From assembly GCF_001042905.1 (NCBI RefSeq), contig NZ_JYLB01000002.1, forward strand, positions 620,001 through 684,000: a stretch of 64,000 bases of DNA. Reading direction: 5' to 3'. Both the position numbers and the translations under genes were made by a program. The stretch is from Pseudomonas lini. GTDB taxonomy: Bacteria; Pseudomonadota; Gammaproteobacteria; Pseudomonadales; Pseudomonadaceae. The notes beneath the pieces were generated by a model. That model was not told the DNA's origin and did no database searches. It saw only the letters and a list, made by a program, of their open reading frames with translations. This document shows positions 43,814-53,336 of the stretch, piece by piece; the stretch's first letter is position 1, and every line of letters begins with the position of its first letter.

Positions 43814-45139
43814 ATGCAAGTTAAGCGTTTTTTCGCCGCCGATATGCGTCAGGCCATGAAACTGGTTCGTGATGAGCTGGGCGCAGATGCCGCCATCATT
43901 GGCAATCGCCGGATCGCCGGCGGTGTCGAGCTGACGGCTGCCCTGGATTACAAATTGTCGGCGCTGGCCCCGCGTGTTCCGAACATGGAACTCGAGGACG
44001 AGCTGCGCAAGACCCAGTCGCGGATCGTCACCGCCCAGGCCGAACTGAGCCTGCGTGGCGATGGCGAGAGCGACAAGAGCACCAATCGCCAGTTGTTCGC
44101 CGGCCTGCCGTTGACCGCCGCCGAGCCGCTGATTGAATCGACACTGGCCGAGCCTCGGCGCTCGGCACCTGCGCCTGCCGCAGCGACCGGCGTCGATCCG
44201 CGTGCGTTCGACTCGATGCGTTTCGAGCTCAACAGCCTGCGTGAACTGATGGAAGTGCAACTTGGCTCGCTGGCCTGGAATCAGCTGCAAGGCAGCCGTC
44301 CGGCCCAGGCCAACCTCTGGCGCCGCTTGCAACGCATCGGCCTGTCCGGCCCGTTGTCGCGCGATCTGCTGGCGCTGATTACTGACATTGAAGAACCCCG
44401 TCAGGCCTGGCGCATGTTGCTCGCGCACCTGGCGCGGATGATCGCCACCCCGGAAGTCGAGCCCTTGGAAGAGGGCGGTGTGATTGCCATGGTCGGCCCG
44501 GCCGGCATGGGCAAGACCACCACGCTGGCCAAGCTGGCGGCCCGTTACGTGCTCAAGTACGGCGCGCAGAACATCGCGCTGGTGAGCATGGACAGCTACC
44601 GCATCGGCGCTCAGGAACAGCTCAAGACCCTGGGCCGCATCCTCAACGTGTCGGTCACCCACGTCGACCCAGGTCAATCCCTGGTGCAGGCGCTGGAGCC
44701 CTTGCTGCGCAAACGCGTGGTGCTGATCGATACCGCCGGCCTGCAGGCCAGCGATCCGGCACTGCGCATGCAGCTCGAAAGCCTGGCCGGACGCGGCATC
44801 AAATCAAAAAATTATCTGGTCTTGGCAACCACCAGCCAGAAACAGGTTCTAACCGCCGCTTACCACAGTTACAAACGTTGCGGCCTTGCCGGCTGCATCC
44901 TGACTAAACTGGATGAAACGGCAAGCTTGGGTGAGGTGTTGAGCCTGGCCATCAGTCATGAATTGCCGGTGGCTTACCTGACCGATGGCCCGCGGATTCC
45001 GGATGATTTACATCTGCCGCGTCGTCATCAGTTGGTCAGCCGCGCCGTTAGCGTGCAAATGCAGGAAGAACCCAGCGAAGAAGCCATGGCTGATATGTTC
45101 GCTGATATTTACCACAGCCCGACCAAGCAGGTTGGCTGA
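43814..45139 (+). CDS. flhF: Flagellar SRP-like GTPase FlhF
   Basis: FlhF places the flagellum at the cell pole. The 441-residue protein has a B domain (MQVKRFFAADMRQAMKLVRDELGADAAIIGNRRI), an N domain, and the G domain from about residue 220 with GPAGMGKTTTLAKLAARY, DSYRIGAQEQL, LIDTAGLQASDPAL and LTKLDETASLGEVLSL. It follows flhA by eleven bases and precedes fleN, its antagonist in number control. Confidence 0.97.
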   Translation: MQVKRFFAADMRQAMKLVRDELGADAAIIGNRRIAGGVELTAALDYKLSALAPRVPNMELEDELRKTQSRIVTAQAELSLRGDGESDKSTNRQLFAGLPLTAAEPLIESTLAEPRRSAPAPAAATGVDPRAFDSMRFELNSLRELMEVQLGSLAWNQLQGSRPAQANLWRRLQRIGLSGPLSRDLLALITDIEEPRQAWRMLLAHLARMIATPEVEPLEEGGVIAMVGPAGMGKTTTLAKLAARYVLKYGAQNIALVSMDSYRIGAQEQLKTLGRILNVSVTHVDPGQSLVQALEPLLRKRVVLIDTAGLQASDPALRMQLESLAGRGIKSKNYLVLATTSQKQVLTAAYHSYKRCGLAGCILTKLDETASLGEVLSLAISHELPVAYLTDGPRIPDDLHLPRRHQLVSRAVSVQMQEEPSEEAMADMFADIYHSPTKQVG

Positions 45140-45255
45140 GGTATTAATGAACATTTTTTGTACCTACATCGATGGTCGGCCATGCATTGTTCAGTCGCTG
45201 AACGCGCAGCCAGTAATGTGGCCTCCGTCTATGCAAGACAAGGTAAAGAAATAAC

Positions 45256-46086
45256 ATGGGCAGCATGCATCCCGTACAGGTGATCGCGGTGACCGGCGGC
45301 AAAGGTGGCGTCGGGAAGACTAACGTGTCAGTGAACTTGTCCCTGGCTCTAGCTGAACTCGGCCGGCGCGTCATGCTGCTGGATGCCGATCTGGGGCTGG
45401 CGAACGTCGACGTCCTGCTGGGGCTGACACCCAAACGTACCCTGGCCGACGTGATCGAAGGCCGCTGTGAGCTGCGCGACGTACTGTTGCAAGGACCCGG
45501 CGGTATCCGCATCGTCCCGGCCGCATCCGGCACCCAGAGCATGGTTCATCTGAGCCCGGCCCAGCATGCCGGCCTGATCCAGGCCTTCAGCGACATCGGC
45601 GACAACCTCGACGTATTGGTGATCGACACCGCTGCGGGCATTGGTGACTCGGTAGTCAGTTTCGTCCGCGCAGCGCAAGAAGTCTTGCTGGTGGTGTGTG
45701 ACGAGCCGACCTCGATCACCGACGCCTACGCACTGATCAAACTGCTGAACCGCGACTACGGCATGAATCGTTTCCGCGTCCTGGCCAACATGGCGCAAAG
45801 CCCGCAGGAAGGCCGTAACCTGTTCGCCAAGTTGACCAAGGTCACGGATCGTTTCCTCGACGTCGCCTTGCAATATGTCGGTGCGGTGCCTTACGACGAA
45901 AGCGTGCGCAAGGCCGTGCAGAAACAGCGTGCCGTCTACGAAGCCTTCCCGCGTTCCAAGTGCGCCCTGGCGTTCAAGGCCATTGCGCAGAAGGTCGATA
46001 CCTGGCCACTGCCGGCCAACCCACGCGGGCACCTGGAGTTTTTCGTCGAACGCCTCGTGCAACAAACGGCAGGACCCGTCCTATGA
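45256..46086 (+). CDS. fleN: Flagellar number regulator FleN (FlhG), ParA/MinD-like ATPase
   Basis: FleN binds FleQ and keeps flagella to one or a few per cell. The 276-residue protein has the deviant Walker A GGKGGVGKTNVSVNLSLAL, switch motifs LLDADLGLANVDVLLGLTPK and VLVIDTAAGIGDSVVSFV, and a C-terminal tail resembling the MinD membrane-targeting region. ATG 45256 is preceded by a purine-rich stretch; ATG 45265 is also in frame. The 116-base gap after flhF shows no convincing gene. It overlaps fliA. Confidence 0.96.
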   Translation: MGSMHPVQVIAVTGGKGGVGKTNVSVNLSLALAELGRRVMLLDADLGLANVDVLLGLTPKRTLADVIEGRCELRDVLLQGPGGIRIVPAASGTQSMVHLSPAQHAGLIQAFSDIGDNLDVLVIDTAAGIGDSVVSFVRAAQEVLLVVCDEPTSITDAYALIKLLNRDYGMNRFRVLANMAQSPQEGRNLFAKLTKVTDRFLDVALQYVGAVPYDESVRKAVQKQRAVYEAFPRSKCALAFKAIAQKVDTWPLPANPRGHLEFFVERLVQQTAGPVL

Positions 46087-46823
46087 CAGCCAGTGGCTAC
46101 AACCTCTACAAGAAGTCGGCACGTGACGCGCAGTACGAGCTGATCGAGCGTTACGCGCCACTGGTCAAACGCATTGCCTACCACTTGCTGGCGCGTTTGC
46201 CGGCCAGTGTCCAGGTCGAAGACCTGATCCAGGCCGGGATGATCGGCCTGCTTGAAGTATCAACCAAATACGACGCCAGCAAAGGCGCGAGTTTCGAGAC
46301 GTACGCGGGCATTCGAATCCGCGGCGCGATGCTCGATGAAGTGCGCAAGGGGGACTGGGCGCCACGTTCGGTTCACCGCAATACCCGCATGGTCAGCGAC
46401 GCGATTCGCTCGATTGAAGCTAAAACCGGTCGTGACGCTAAAGATCATGAGGTTGCGGCCGAACTCCAATTGAGTCTCGACGATTATTACGGGATTTTGA
46501 ACGACACCCTCGGTAGCCGCTTATTCAGTTTCGACGATCTGTTGCAGGACGGCGAACACGAAGGGCTGCATGAGGATGGCGCCAGTGCTCATCTCGAGCC
46601 GTCACGCGATCTGGAAGATGAACGCTTCCAGGCGGCGCTGGCGGACGCGATTGCCAATTTGCCGGAGCGTGAGCGACTGGTGTTGGCGCTGTACTACGAC
46701 GAAGAGTTGAATCTCAAGGAAATCGGTGAGGTCCTGGGGGTCAGCGAATCGCGGGTCAGCCAGTTACACAGCCAGTGCGCGGCCCGTTTGCGGGGGCGTT
46801 TGGGGGAGTGGCGAGCGCGCTGA
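46083..46823 (+). CDS. fliA: RNA polymerase sigma factor FliA (sigma-28)
   Basis: Directs late flagellar promoters such as that of fliC. The 246-residue protein has region 2 (YELIERYAPLVKRIAYHLLA; VEDLIQAGMIGLLEVSTKYD; FETYAGIRIRGAMLDEVRKGDW), region 3, and region 4 (LPERERLVLALYYDEELNLKEIGEVLGVSESRVSQL). ATG 46083 overlaps the fleN stop. Its activity is presumably held back by FlgM, encoded outside the window. Confidence 0.97.
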   Translation: MTASGYNLYKKSARDAQYELIERYAPLVKRIAYHLLARLPASVQVEDLIQAGMIGLLEVSTKYDASKGASFETYAGIRIRGAMLDEVRKGDWAPRSVHRNTRMVSDAIRSIEAKTGRDAKDHEVAAELQLSLDDYYGILNDTLGSRLFSFDDLLQDGEHEGLHEDGASAHLEPSRDLEDERFQAALADAIANLPERERLVLALYYDEELNLKEIGEVLGVSESRVSQLHSQCAARLRGRLGEWRAR

Positions 46824-46934
46824 AGGCAGTGTGGGGACACTGCGAATGGAGCTGGTGTGGTGTTGAACTGCATCGGTCTCGATCTGTTGTGCTCCAGACA
46901 GTCATTGAGTGCTTTGCCGGATTGATTGAAATGG

Positions 46935-46958
46935 CGCGTCCAGGTGCTGGGCGCGTTT
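46935..46958 (+). terminator. Hairpin between fliA and cheY, possible weak terminator
   Basis: CGCGTCCAG (46935-46943) and CTGGGCGCG (46947-46955) form a nine-base stem with one G-T pair and a GTG loop, followed by only three T residues. It could reduce but hardly block transcription into cheY. Confidence 0.45.
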
Positions 46959-46990
46959 AAGACTGCTTGGAGGTCGAATTGGACAAGAAC

Positions 46991-47362
46991 ATGAAAATCC
47001 TCATCGTTGATGACTTCTCAACGATGCGGCGGATCATAAAAAACCTGTTGCGTGACCTTGGGTTCACCAACACGGTCGAGGCTGACGATGGCACCACTGC
47101 CATCCCGGTTCTCAACAGTGGGAGCATCGACTTTCTGGTAACGGACTGGAACATGCCTGGCATGACCGGTATCGATCTGCTGCGTCACGTGCGCGCCGAT
47201 GAAAAGCTCAAGCACCTGCCGGTGCTGATGGTGACCGCTGAAGCCAAGCGCGAGCAAATCATCGAAGCGGCCCAGGCCGGTGTTAATGGCTATGTGGTCA
47301 AACCCTTCACAGCCCAGGCGTTGAAAGAAAAAATCGAGAAGATTTTCGAACGCATCGGTTGA
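46991..47362 (+). CDS. cheY: Chemotaxis response regulator CheY
   Basis: Phospho-CheY binds FliM and reverses the motor. The 123-residue single receiver domain has the acid pocket D7/D8, phosphoacceptor D52 ([14 protein letters not shown]), Thr in VTAEAK and Lys in [12 protein letters not shown] 46991 gives the usual [14 protein letters not shown]. However, the clear ribosome site GGAGG at 46969-46973 is 17 bases away and better placed for TTG 46979, which would add MDKN; this start is a real possibility. Confidence 0.95.
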   Translation: MKILIVDDFSTMRRIIKNLLRDLGFTNTVEADDGTTAIPVLNSGSIDFLVTDWNMPGMTGIDLLRHVRADEKLKHLPVLMVTAEAKREQIIEAAQAGVNGYVVKPFTAQALKEKIEKIFERIG

Positions 47363-47384
47363 TGTACTGCGCCACGGGGGAGCT

Positions 47385-48173
47385 ATGGAGCATAAAGAAT
47401 CTTCACAGGGCGATTTCGAGTCGACCCTGAAAAAACACGCGGTCGAACTGGTCGAGAGCCTTGAAAAAGGCAGGTTCGGCGACGCTGTGCAACTGATCCA
47501 TGAGCTCAACCAGACCCGTGACCGCGGCCTGTACCAGGAAGTAGGCAAGCTCACCCGCGAGCTGCATAGCGCGATCGTCAATTTCCAGATTGACCCGCAC
47601 ATGCCGCAAGCCGAGGAAGTGTCTCAGATCACGGATGCCACCGAGCGCCTGGGTTATGTGGTCAAGCTGACCGAGGCCGCGGCGAACCGCACCATGGATC
47701 TGGTGGAAAACGCCACGCCGCTGATCAACAGCCTGAGCGACGAAGCTCAGACGCTGAGCACGGATTGGGGACGGTTCATGCGTCGCGAAGTCGGGGCTGA
47801 AGAGTTCCGCGAACTGGCCAGGCGCGTCGACGGTTTCCTGACACGCAGCAGCGAAGATAACCGCGTCGTGTCGAGCAATCTCAACGACATTCTGCTGGCC
47901 CAGGATTACCAGGACCTCACCGGTCAGGTGATCAAACGCGTGACCCAGTTGGTCACCGAAGTTGAAAGCAATCTGCTCAAGCTCGTGCTCATGGCCAGCC
48001 AGGTAGACCGCTTTGCGGGTATCGAACATGACCGTGATGCGATGCTGGCTGAAAAAGATCCACAAAAACATCTCTCTCAGGGTGAAGGTCCGCAGATTCA
48101 TGCCGATAAAAGAGAAGACGTTGTGTCCGGTCAGGACGATGTGGACGATTTGTTATCCAGCCTAGGATTTTAG
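47385..48173 (+). CDS. cheZ: Protein phosphatase CheZ
   Basis: Dephosphorylates CheY-P. The 262-residue protein is a long helical hairpin with the catalytic stretch LNDILLAQDYQDLTGQVIKRVTQL (Asp and Gln as in enteric CheZ) and ends in a flexible linker plus the CheY-binding C-terminal peptide SGQDDVDDLLSSLGF. A GGGGGAG ribosome site precedes ATG 47385. The stop lies at the first copy of a TTTTAG repeat. Confidence 0.96.
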   Translation: MEHKESSQGDFESTLKKHAVELVESLEKGRFGDAVQLIHELNQTRDRGLYQEVGKLTRELHSAIVNFQIDPHMPQAEEVSQITDATERLGYVVKLTEAAANRTMDLVENATPLINSLSDEAQTLSTDWGRFMRREVGAEEFRELARRVDGFLTRSSEDNRVVSSNLNDILLAQDYQDLTGQVIKRVTQLVTEVESNLLKLVLMASQVDRFAGIEHDRDAMLAEKDPQKHLSQGEGPQIHADKREDVVSGQDDVDDLLSSLGF

Positions 48174-48206
48174 AGTTTTAGCATTTTAGGTTTTTTAGGT
48201 TTTTAG
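48167..48206. repeat. Five spaced TTTTAG repeats between cheZ and cheA
   Basis: TTTTAG occurs five times in 40 bases (ending at 48173, 48181, 48189, 48198 and 48206), separated by one to four bases. The first copy contains the cheZ stop. The stretch is strikingly T-rich for this genome and lies directly before the cheA ribosome site. Confidence 0.85.
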
Positions 48207-48226
48207 ACCTCAGGAGCACCCCCTTA

Positions 48227-50464
48227 ATGAGCTTCGGCGCCGATGAAGAGATCCTTCAGGATTTCCTGGTTGAGGCCGGCGAGATTCTAGAGCAACTGTC
48301 CGAACAGCTGGTCGAGCTTGAAAGCCGACCGGATGATGCGGATTTGCTCAATGCAATTTTTCGCGGTTTTCACACTGTAAAAGGGGGCGCCGGCTTCCTC
48401 CAGCTCAACGAGTTGGTGGAGTGCTGTCACATCGCCGAGAACGTGTTCGACATCCTGCGCAAGGGTGAACGACGCGTCGACTCGGAACTGATGGACGTGG
48501 TTCTCGAAGCACTGGACGCGGTGAACAGCATGTTCAGCGAAGTCCGCGAACGCGGCCCGATCACGGCTGCCACTCCAGAATTGCTTGCAGCGTTGGCCCG
48601 TCTGGCCGAGCCGCAAACCGCCGATGAATCGGCACCGGTCGCCGAGGTAGTGGAAGAACCTGCCGCTGAAGAATCGGGCGACATCACGGATAACGAATTT
48701 GAACAGCTGCTGGACTCGCTGAACGCCGTCAAGGCTCAAGCCGAGGCTCCAGCGGCTGCGCCAGTGCCGACCAGCGATGCCTCGGCCAGCGATGAAATCA
48801 CCGATGCCGAGTTCGAGTCGTTGCTCGATCAACTGCACGGCAAAGGCCAGTTCGCCGTCGATGCGGTGGCTGCGCCAGCCGCACCGGCTGCCCCGAAAGC
48901 GGCAGGCGACAGCTCCGACATCACCGACGACGAGTTCGAAGCACTGCTCGATCAGTTGCACGGCAAGGGCAACTTTGCCGTCGATGCGCTGGAGTCGGCG
49001 ATTGCCGCCGTACCAGCTCCGGCTGCGCCAACCGCTAAAGCGGCCGGCGGCGATCTGATCTCGGACCACGAATTCGAATCACTGCTCGACGAATTGCATG
49101 GCAAAGGCAAGTTCACCGAGGTTGGCACTGGCGCAGTGGTTTCTGCTCCTGTCGCCAAGGCGCCGGCACCAGCTGCGAAACCTGTGACCAAAGCGCCCGA
49201 GCCAAAAGCCGAAGCGCCGAAATCGGCCGCCGCTGCTGCACCGGCCCCGGCCCGTGCCCCGTCTGCGCCACCACCAGAAAAACCGGCCAGCGAAGCCGAG
49301 ACCACCGTGCGGGTCGATACCGCGCGTCTCGACGAAATCATGAACATGGTCGGCGAGCTGGTATTGGTGCGTAATCGCCTGGTCCGTCTGGGCCTCAACA
49401 GCGGCGACGAAGCCATGTCCAAGGCCGTGTCGAACCTCGACGTGGTCACGGCCGACCTGCAAACCGCGGTCATGAAGACCCGGATGCAGCCGATCAAGAA
49501 AGTCTTCGGGCGCTTCCCGCGTCTGGTTCGCGACTTGGCTCGCCAGCTCAAGAAAGAGATCAACCTGGAGCTGGTCGGCGAAGAAACCGACCTCGACAAG
49601 AACCTCGTCGAGGCCCTGGCCGACCCGCTGGTCCACTTGGTGCGCAACTCGGTCGACCACGGTATTGAAGAGCCGGCTGAGCGCGAAGCGATGGGTAAAC
49701 CTCGCAGCGGCAAGGTGATCCTGTCCGCGGAACAGGAAGGCGACCACATCCTGCTGTCCATCTCCGATGATGGCAAAGGCATGGACGCTGATGTTCTGCG
49801 CGGTATCGCCGTGAAGAAAGGCCTGATGGACAAGGATGCGGCGGACCGTCTCAGCGAGTCGGATTGCTTCAACCTGATCTTCGCTCCGGGTTTCTCGACC
49901 AAGACCGAAATTTCCGACGTCTCCGGGCGCGGAGTGGGCATGGACGTGGTGAAAACCAAGATCGCCCAGCTCAACGGTACCATCAATATCTACTCGACCA
50001 AGGGCAAGGGCTCGAAGATCGTCATCAAGGTCCCGTTGACCCTGGCGATCATGCCGACGCTGATGGTCATGCTCGGCAACCAGGCGTTCGCGTTCCCGCT
50101 GGTGAACGTCAACGAGATCTTCCACCTCGACCTGTCGCGCACCAACGTGGTGGACGGCCAGGAAGTGGTGATCGTGCGGGACAAGGCGCTGCCTCTGTTC
50201 TACCTCAAGCGCTGGCTGGTCAGCTCCGCCGCTCACGAAGAGCAGCGCGAAGGCCATGTGGTGATCCTTTCGGTGGGCACTCAGCGGATCGGCTTCGTCG
50301 TCGACCAACTGGTGGGCCAGGAAGAAGTGGTCATCAAGCCATTGGGCAAAATGCTCCAGGGAACCCCCGGCATGTCCGGCGCCACCATCACCGGTGACGG
50401 CCGCATTGCGCTGATTCTCGATGTTCCGAGCATGCTCAAGCGTTACGCCGCACGGCGTATTTGA
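48227..50464 (+). CDS. cheA: Chemotaxis histidine kinase CheA
   Basis: The central kinase of the chemotaxis array, phosphorylating CheY and CheB. The 745-residue protein has an N-terminal HPt domain with H49 ([16 protein letters not shown]), a long Ala/Pro-rich linker at about 125-355 with four repeats of an (I)TDxEFExLLDxL motif, a dimerisation helix pair ([20 protein letters not shown]), the ATPase domain ([46 protein letters not shown]) and a CheW-like P5 domain at the end. I see no ordinary P2 domain; the repeats occupy its place. A CAGGAG site precedes ATG 48227. Confidence 0.97.
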   Translation: MSFGADEEILQDFLVEAGEILEQLSEQLVELESRPDDADLLNAIFRGFHTVKGGAGFLQLNELVECCHIAENVFDILRKGERRVDSELMDVVLEALDAVNSMFSEVRERGPITAATPELLAALARLAEPQTADESAPVAEVVEEPAAEESGDITDNEFEQLLDSLNAVKAQAEAPAAAPVPTSDASASDEITDAEFESLLDQLHGKGQFAVDAVAAPAAPAAPKAAGDSSDITDDEFEALLDQLHGKGNFAVDALESAIAAVPAPAAPTAKAAGGDLISDHEFESLLDELHGKGKFTEVGTGAVVSAPVAKAPAPAAKPVTKAPEPKAEAPKSAAAAAPAPARAPSAPPPEKPASEAETTVRVDTARLDEIMNMVGELVLVRNRLVRLGLNSGDEAMSKAVSNLDVVTADLQTAVMKTRMQPIKKVFGRFPRLVRDLARQLKKEINLELVGEETDLDKNLVEALADPLVHLVRNSVDHGIEEPAEREAMGKPRSGKVILSAEQEGDHILLSISDDGKGMDADVLRGIAVKKGLMDKDAADRLSESDCFNLIFAPGFSTKTEISDVSGRGVGMDVVKTKIAQLNGTINIYSTKGKGSKIVIKVPLTLAIMPTLMVMLGNQAFAFPLVNVNEIFHLDLSRTNVVDGQEVVIVRDKALPLFYLKRWLVSSAAHEEQREGHVVILSVGTQRIGFVVDQLVGQEEVVIKPLGKMLQGTPGMSGATITGDGRIALILDVPSMLKRYAARRI
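48680..49120 (+). repeat. Four-copy coding repeat in the CheA linker
   Basis: Copies begin at residues 152, 189, 231 and 276 of Che[51 protein letters not shown] and [18 protein letters not shown]. Linkers of about 20-30 residues rich in Ala and Pro separate them. Synonymous differences between copies show the duplication is not recent. Confidence 0.9.
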
Positions 50465-50475
50465 TTCTGGGGGAG

Positions 50476-50498
50476 CGGGGCGACTGAGCCTCGCCCCG
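50476..50498 (+). other. Hairpin in the cheA-cheB gap
   Basis: CGGGGCGA (50476-50483) and TCGCCCCG (50491-50498) form an eight-base perfect stem with a seven-base loop. No T-run follows, so it may modulate read-through or mRNA stability rather than terminate. It ends 15 bases before the cheB start. Confidence 0.5.
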
Positions 50499-50513
50499 TC
50501 TAACGGAGTGTTT

Positions 50514-51650
50514 ATGGCAGTCAAAGTCCTGGTGGTGGACGATTCGGGGTTTTTCCGCCGCCGCGTCTCGGAAATTCTTTCAGCGGATTCGAATATCCAG
50601 GTCGTCGGTACGGCGACCAACGGCAAAGAGGCGATCGATCAGGCGCTGGCCCTCAAGCCAGACGTGATCACCATGGACTACGAGATGCCGATGATGGATG
50701 GCATCACCGCAGTGCGGCACATCATGCAGCGCTGCCCGACCCCGGTGTTGATGTTCTCCTCGCTGACTCACGAAGGCGCGCGGGTCACCCTCGATGCGCT
50801 GGACGCCGGTGCGGTGGACTTCCTGCCGAAGAATTTCGAAGACATCTCCCGTAACCCGGAGAAGGTCAAGCAACTGCTGTGCGAGAAGATTCTCAGCATC
50901 TCGCGCAGTAATCGTCGCGCCAGCACTTACAGCGCCCCGGCCCCGGTGGCTGCGCCAGCCCCGACGCCTGCGCCTTCGAGCGTCAACAGCTACGGTAGCA
51001 GCGCGCCTGCGCGTCCGGCACCGGCACCGATTCCGGCTCCGGCTCGCACCCATGCAGCGACTCCATCGTCGCCAGCGCCGAAACGCAAAGCCTACAAACT
51101 GGTTGCCATCGGTACGTCCACTGGTGGCCCGGTTGCCCTGCAACGGGTTCTGACGCAGTTGCCGGGCAACTTCCCGGCACCGATCGTGTTGATCCAGCAC
51201 ATGCCGGCAGCCTTCACCAAGGCTTTCGCCGAGCGTCTGGACAAACTGTGCCGCATCAGCGTCAAGGAAGCCGAGGATGGCGACATCCTGCGTCCGGGCC
51301 TGGCGCTGTTGGCTCCGGGTGGCAAGCAAATGATGATCGACGGCCGTGGCGCGGTGAAAATCCTGCCGGGCGACGAGCGTTTGAACTACAAACCGTGCGT
51401 GGACATCACCTTCGGTTCCGCGGCCAAATCCTACGGCGACAAAGTTCTGGCGGTGGTACTCACCGGCATGGGCGCGGACGGTCGCGAAGGCGCACGTCTG
51501 CTCAAGCAGGGCGGCAGTGCGATCTGGGCTCAGGATGAAGCCAGCTGCGTGATCTACGGCATGCCGATGGCCATCGTCAAAGCTGAACTCGCGGACGCGG
51601 TGTACAGCCTGGACGATATCGGCCGTCACCTGGTCGAGGCGTGTATCTGA
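50514..51650 (+). CDS. cheB: Protein-glutamate methylesterase CheB
   Basis: Demethylates chemoreceptors when phosphorylated by CheA. The 378-residue protein has a receiver domain with D55 ([14 protein letters not shown]), a Pro/Ala-rich linker at about 140-185 and the methylesterase domain with catalytic Ser in [12 protein letters not shown], His in [10 protein letters not shown] and Asp in [15 protein letters not shown] 50514 is used; the frame upstream runs through the hairpin and is not expected to be translated. The stop overlaps motC. Confidence 0.96.
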   Translation: MAVKVLVVDDSGFFRRRVSEILSADSNIQVVGTATNGKEAIDQALALKPDVITMDYEMPMMDGITAVRHIMQRCPTPVLMFSSLTHEGARVTLDALDAGAVDFLPKNFEDISRNPEKVKQLLCEKILSISRSNRRASTYSAPAPVAAPAPTPAPSSVNSYGSSAPARPAPAPIPAPARTHAATPSSPAPKRKAYKLVAIGTSTGGPVALQRVLTQLPGNFPAPIVLIQHMPAAFTKAFAERLDKLCRISVKEAEDGDILRPGLALLAPGGKQMMIDGRGAVKILPGDERLNYKPCVDITFGSAAKSYGDKVLAVVLTGMGADGREGARLLKQGGSAIWAQDEASCVIYGMPMAIVKAELADAVYSLDDIGRHLVEACI

Positions 51651-52390
51651 TGGATGTATTAAGCCTTATCGGGATCATCATGGCGTTCGTCGCCATTATT
51701 GGCGGCAACTACCTTGAAGGCGGTCATCTCGGTGCGCTGGCCAACGGCCCGGCAGCGTTGATCGTACTCGGTGGGACCATTGGTGCTTCGCTACTGCAAT
51801 CGCCGATGAGCGCCTTCAAGCGCGCCATGCAGATTCTCGCCTGGATCCTGTTTCCACCGCGCGTGGACTTGGCCGGCGGCATCGATCGCGTAGTGAATTG
51901 GAGCCTGACCGCACGCAAGGAAGGTTTGCTCGGTCTGGAAGGGGTGGCCGACGCCGAACCCGACAGCTACTCACGAAAAGGCCTGCAACTGCTGGTGGAC
52001 GGCGCCGAGCCGGAAGCGATTCGCAGCATTCTGGAAGTGGATTTCTACACCCAGGAAAGCCGCGACATCGAAGCCGCCAAAGTCTTTGAAAGCATGGGTG
52101 GCTACGCGCCGACCATCGGCATCATCGGTGCGGTGATGGGCCTGATCCACGTCATGGGCAACCTGGCCGATCCGTCGCAACTGGGCAGCGGTATTGCCGT
52201 CGCCTTTGTCGCCACCATCTATGGCGTGGCCAGTGCCAACCTGATGTTGCTGCCGATTGCCGCCAAGCTCAAATCCATCGCGTTGCGACAGTCGCGTTAT
52301 CGCGAGATGTTGCTGGAAGGGATCTTGTCGATCGCCGAAGGTGAAAACCCTCGCTCCATTGAGTTGAAGCTTCAGGGCTTCATGGATTAA
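51650..52390 (+). CDS. motC: Flagellar stator subunit MotC (MotA-like)
   Basis: Proton-channel subunit of the second stator of pseudomonads (MotCD), important for swarming. The 246-residue protein has four membrane helices (IGIIMAFVAIIGGNYLEGG; NGPAALIVLGGTIGASLLQ; GYAPTIGIIGAVMGLIHVM; GIAVAFVATIYGVASANLMLLPIA) and a cytoplasmic loop carrying charged torque residues. ATG 51650 overlaps the cheB stop (TGATG). Confidence 0.95.
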   Translation: MDVLSLIGIIMAFVAIIGGNYLEGGHLGALANGPAALIVLGGTIGASLLQSPMSAFKRAMQILAWILFPPRVDLAGGIDRVVNWSLTARKEGLLGLEGVADAEPDSYSRKGLQLLVDGAEPEAIRSILEVDFYTQESRDIEAAKVFESMGGYAPTIGIIGAVMGLIHVMGNLADPSQLGSGIAVAFVATIYGVASANLMLLPIAAKLKSIALRQSRYREMLLEGILSIAEGENPRSIELKLQGFMD

Positions 52391-52402
52391 GGGAATAACC
52401 TC

Positions 52403-53293
52403 ATGGCTCGTCGTCGGCAACCTGAAGAACACGTAAACCATGAACGCTGGCTCGTTTCCTACGCCGACTTCATCACGTTGCTGTTCGCTTTCTTCGTGGT
52501 GATGTACTCGATTTCTTCGATCAACGAAGGCAAGTACAAGATCATTTCCGAGGCGTTGATCGGGGTATTTACTGACTCCGATCGAGCCCTCAAGCCGATT
52601 CCTATCGGCGAAGAGCGACCGAAGACCGTGACCCCGGCCAAGCCGCTGGTCAAGGACAGCGAGCAGGTCGATGCCGGTATCGCCGGGGCCAGCGATCCGC
52701 TCAAAAGTATTGCCGATGACATCAGCGCGGCGTTCGGCGACTTGATCAGCTCCAACCAGATGACCGTGCGCGGCAATGAGTTGTGGGTCGAGATCGAACT
52801 CAATTCCAGCCTGTTGTTCGGCAGTGGCGACGCCATGCCCAGCGACATCGCGTTCAACATCATCGACAAGGTTGCCGCGATCCTCAGGCCGTTCGACAAC
52901 CCGATCCACGTCGAAGGCTTCACCGACGATCAGCCGATTCGTACCGCGCAATACCCGACCAACTGGGAGCTGTCCTCGGCCCGTTCGGCAAGCATTGTGC
53001 GCATGCTGGCGATGCAGGGTGTGAATCCCGGTCGTCTGGCGTCGGTGGGTTACGGCGAGTTCCAGCCGGTGGCCAACAACGCCACCGCCGAAGGCCGGGC
53101 GCGTAACCGTCGGGTGGTGTTGGTGGTTTCACGAAATCTCGATGTACGCCGCAGCCTCACCGGTACCGGAACGGCTCATGCACAACCGGATGCCGCGTTG
53201 AAGCGGGCTGGCACACAAACTGCACCTACCCCGGTCAAGTCGCCGGGACGAGAGAGCGCCGTCAATTCTCCGTCACCCGCATTAATACGTTGA
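52403..53293 (+). CDS. motD: Flagellar stator subunit MotD (MotB-like)
   Basis: Partner of MotC. The 296-residue protein has a short basic N terminus, one membrane helix with the proton-carrying Asp D22 (WLVSYADFITLLFAFFVVMY), and a peptidoglycan-binding OmpA domain (VEGFTDDQPIRTAQYPTNWE; LSSARSASIVRML; VGYGEFQPVANNATAEGRARNRRV). A Pro/Thr-rich tail follows. It starts 12 bases after motC. Confidence 0.95.
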   Translation: MARRRQPEEHVNHERWLVSYADFITLLFAFFVVMYSISSINEGKYKIISEALIGVFTDSDRALKPIPIGEERPKTVTPAKPLVKDSEQVDAGIAGASDPLKSIADDISAAFGDLISSNQMTVRGNELWVEIELNSSLLFGSGDAMPSDIAFNIIDKVAAILRPFDNPIHVEGFTDDQPIRTAQYPTNWELSSARSASIVRMLAMQGVNPGRLASVGYGEFQPVANNATAEGRARNRRVVLVVSRNLDVRRSLTGTGTAHAQPDAALKRAGTQTAPTPVKSPGRESAVNSPSPALIR

Positions 53294-53336
53294 GCTATTT
53301 CTCGGTCGACCTTTTCGACCGGGAGGAACAATCCGA

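Noticed and set aside
45147..45254. Small 35-codon frame between flhF and fleN (begins MNIFCTYIDGRPC)
   Set aside because: Too short and unrecognised, no clear ribosome site, and it fills the fleN leader. It could be a leader peptide, but nothing supports that.
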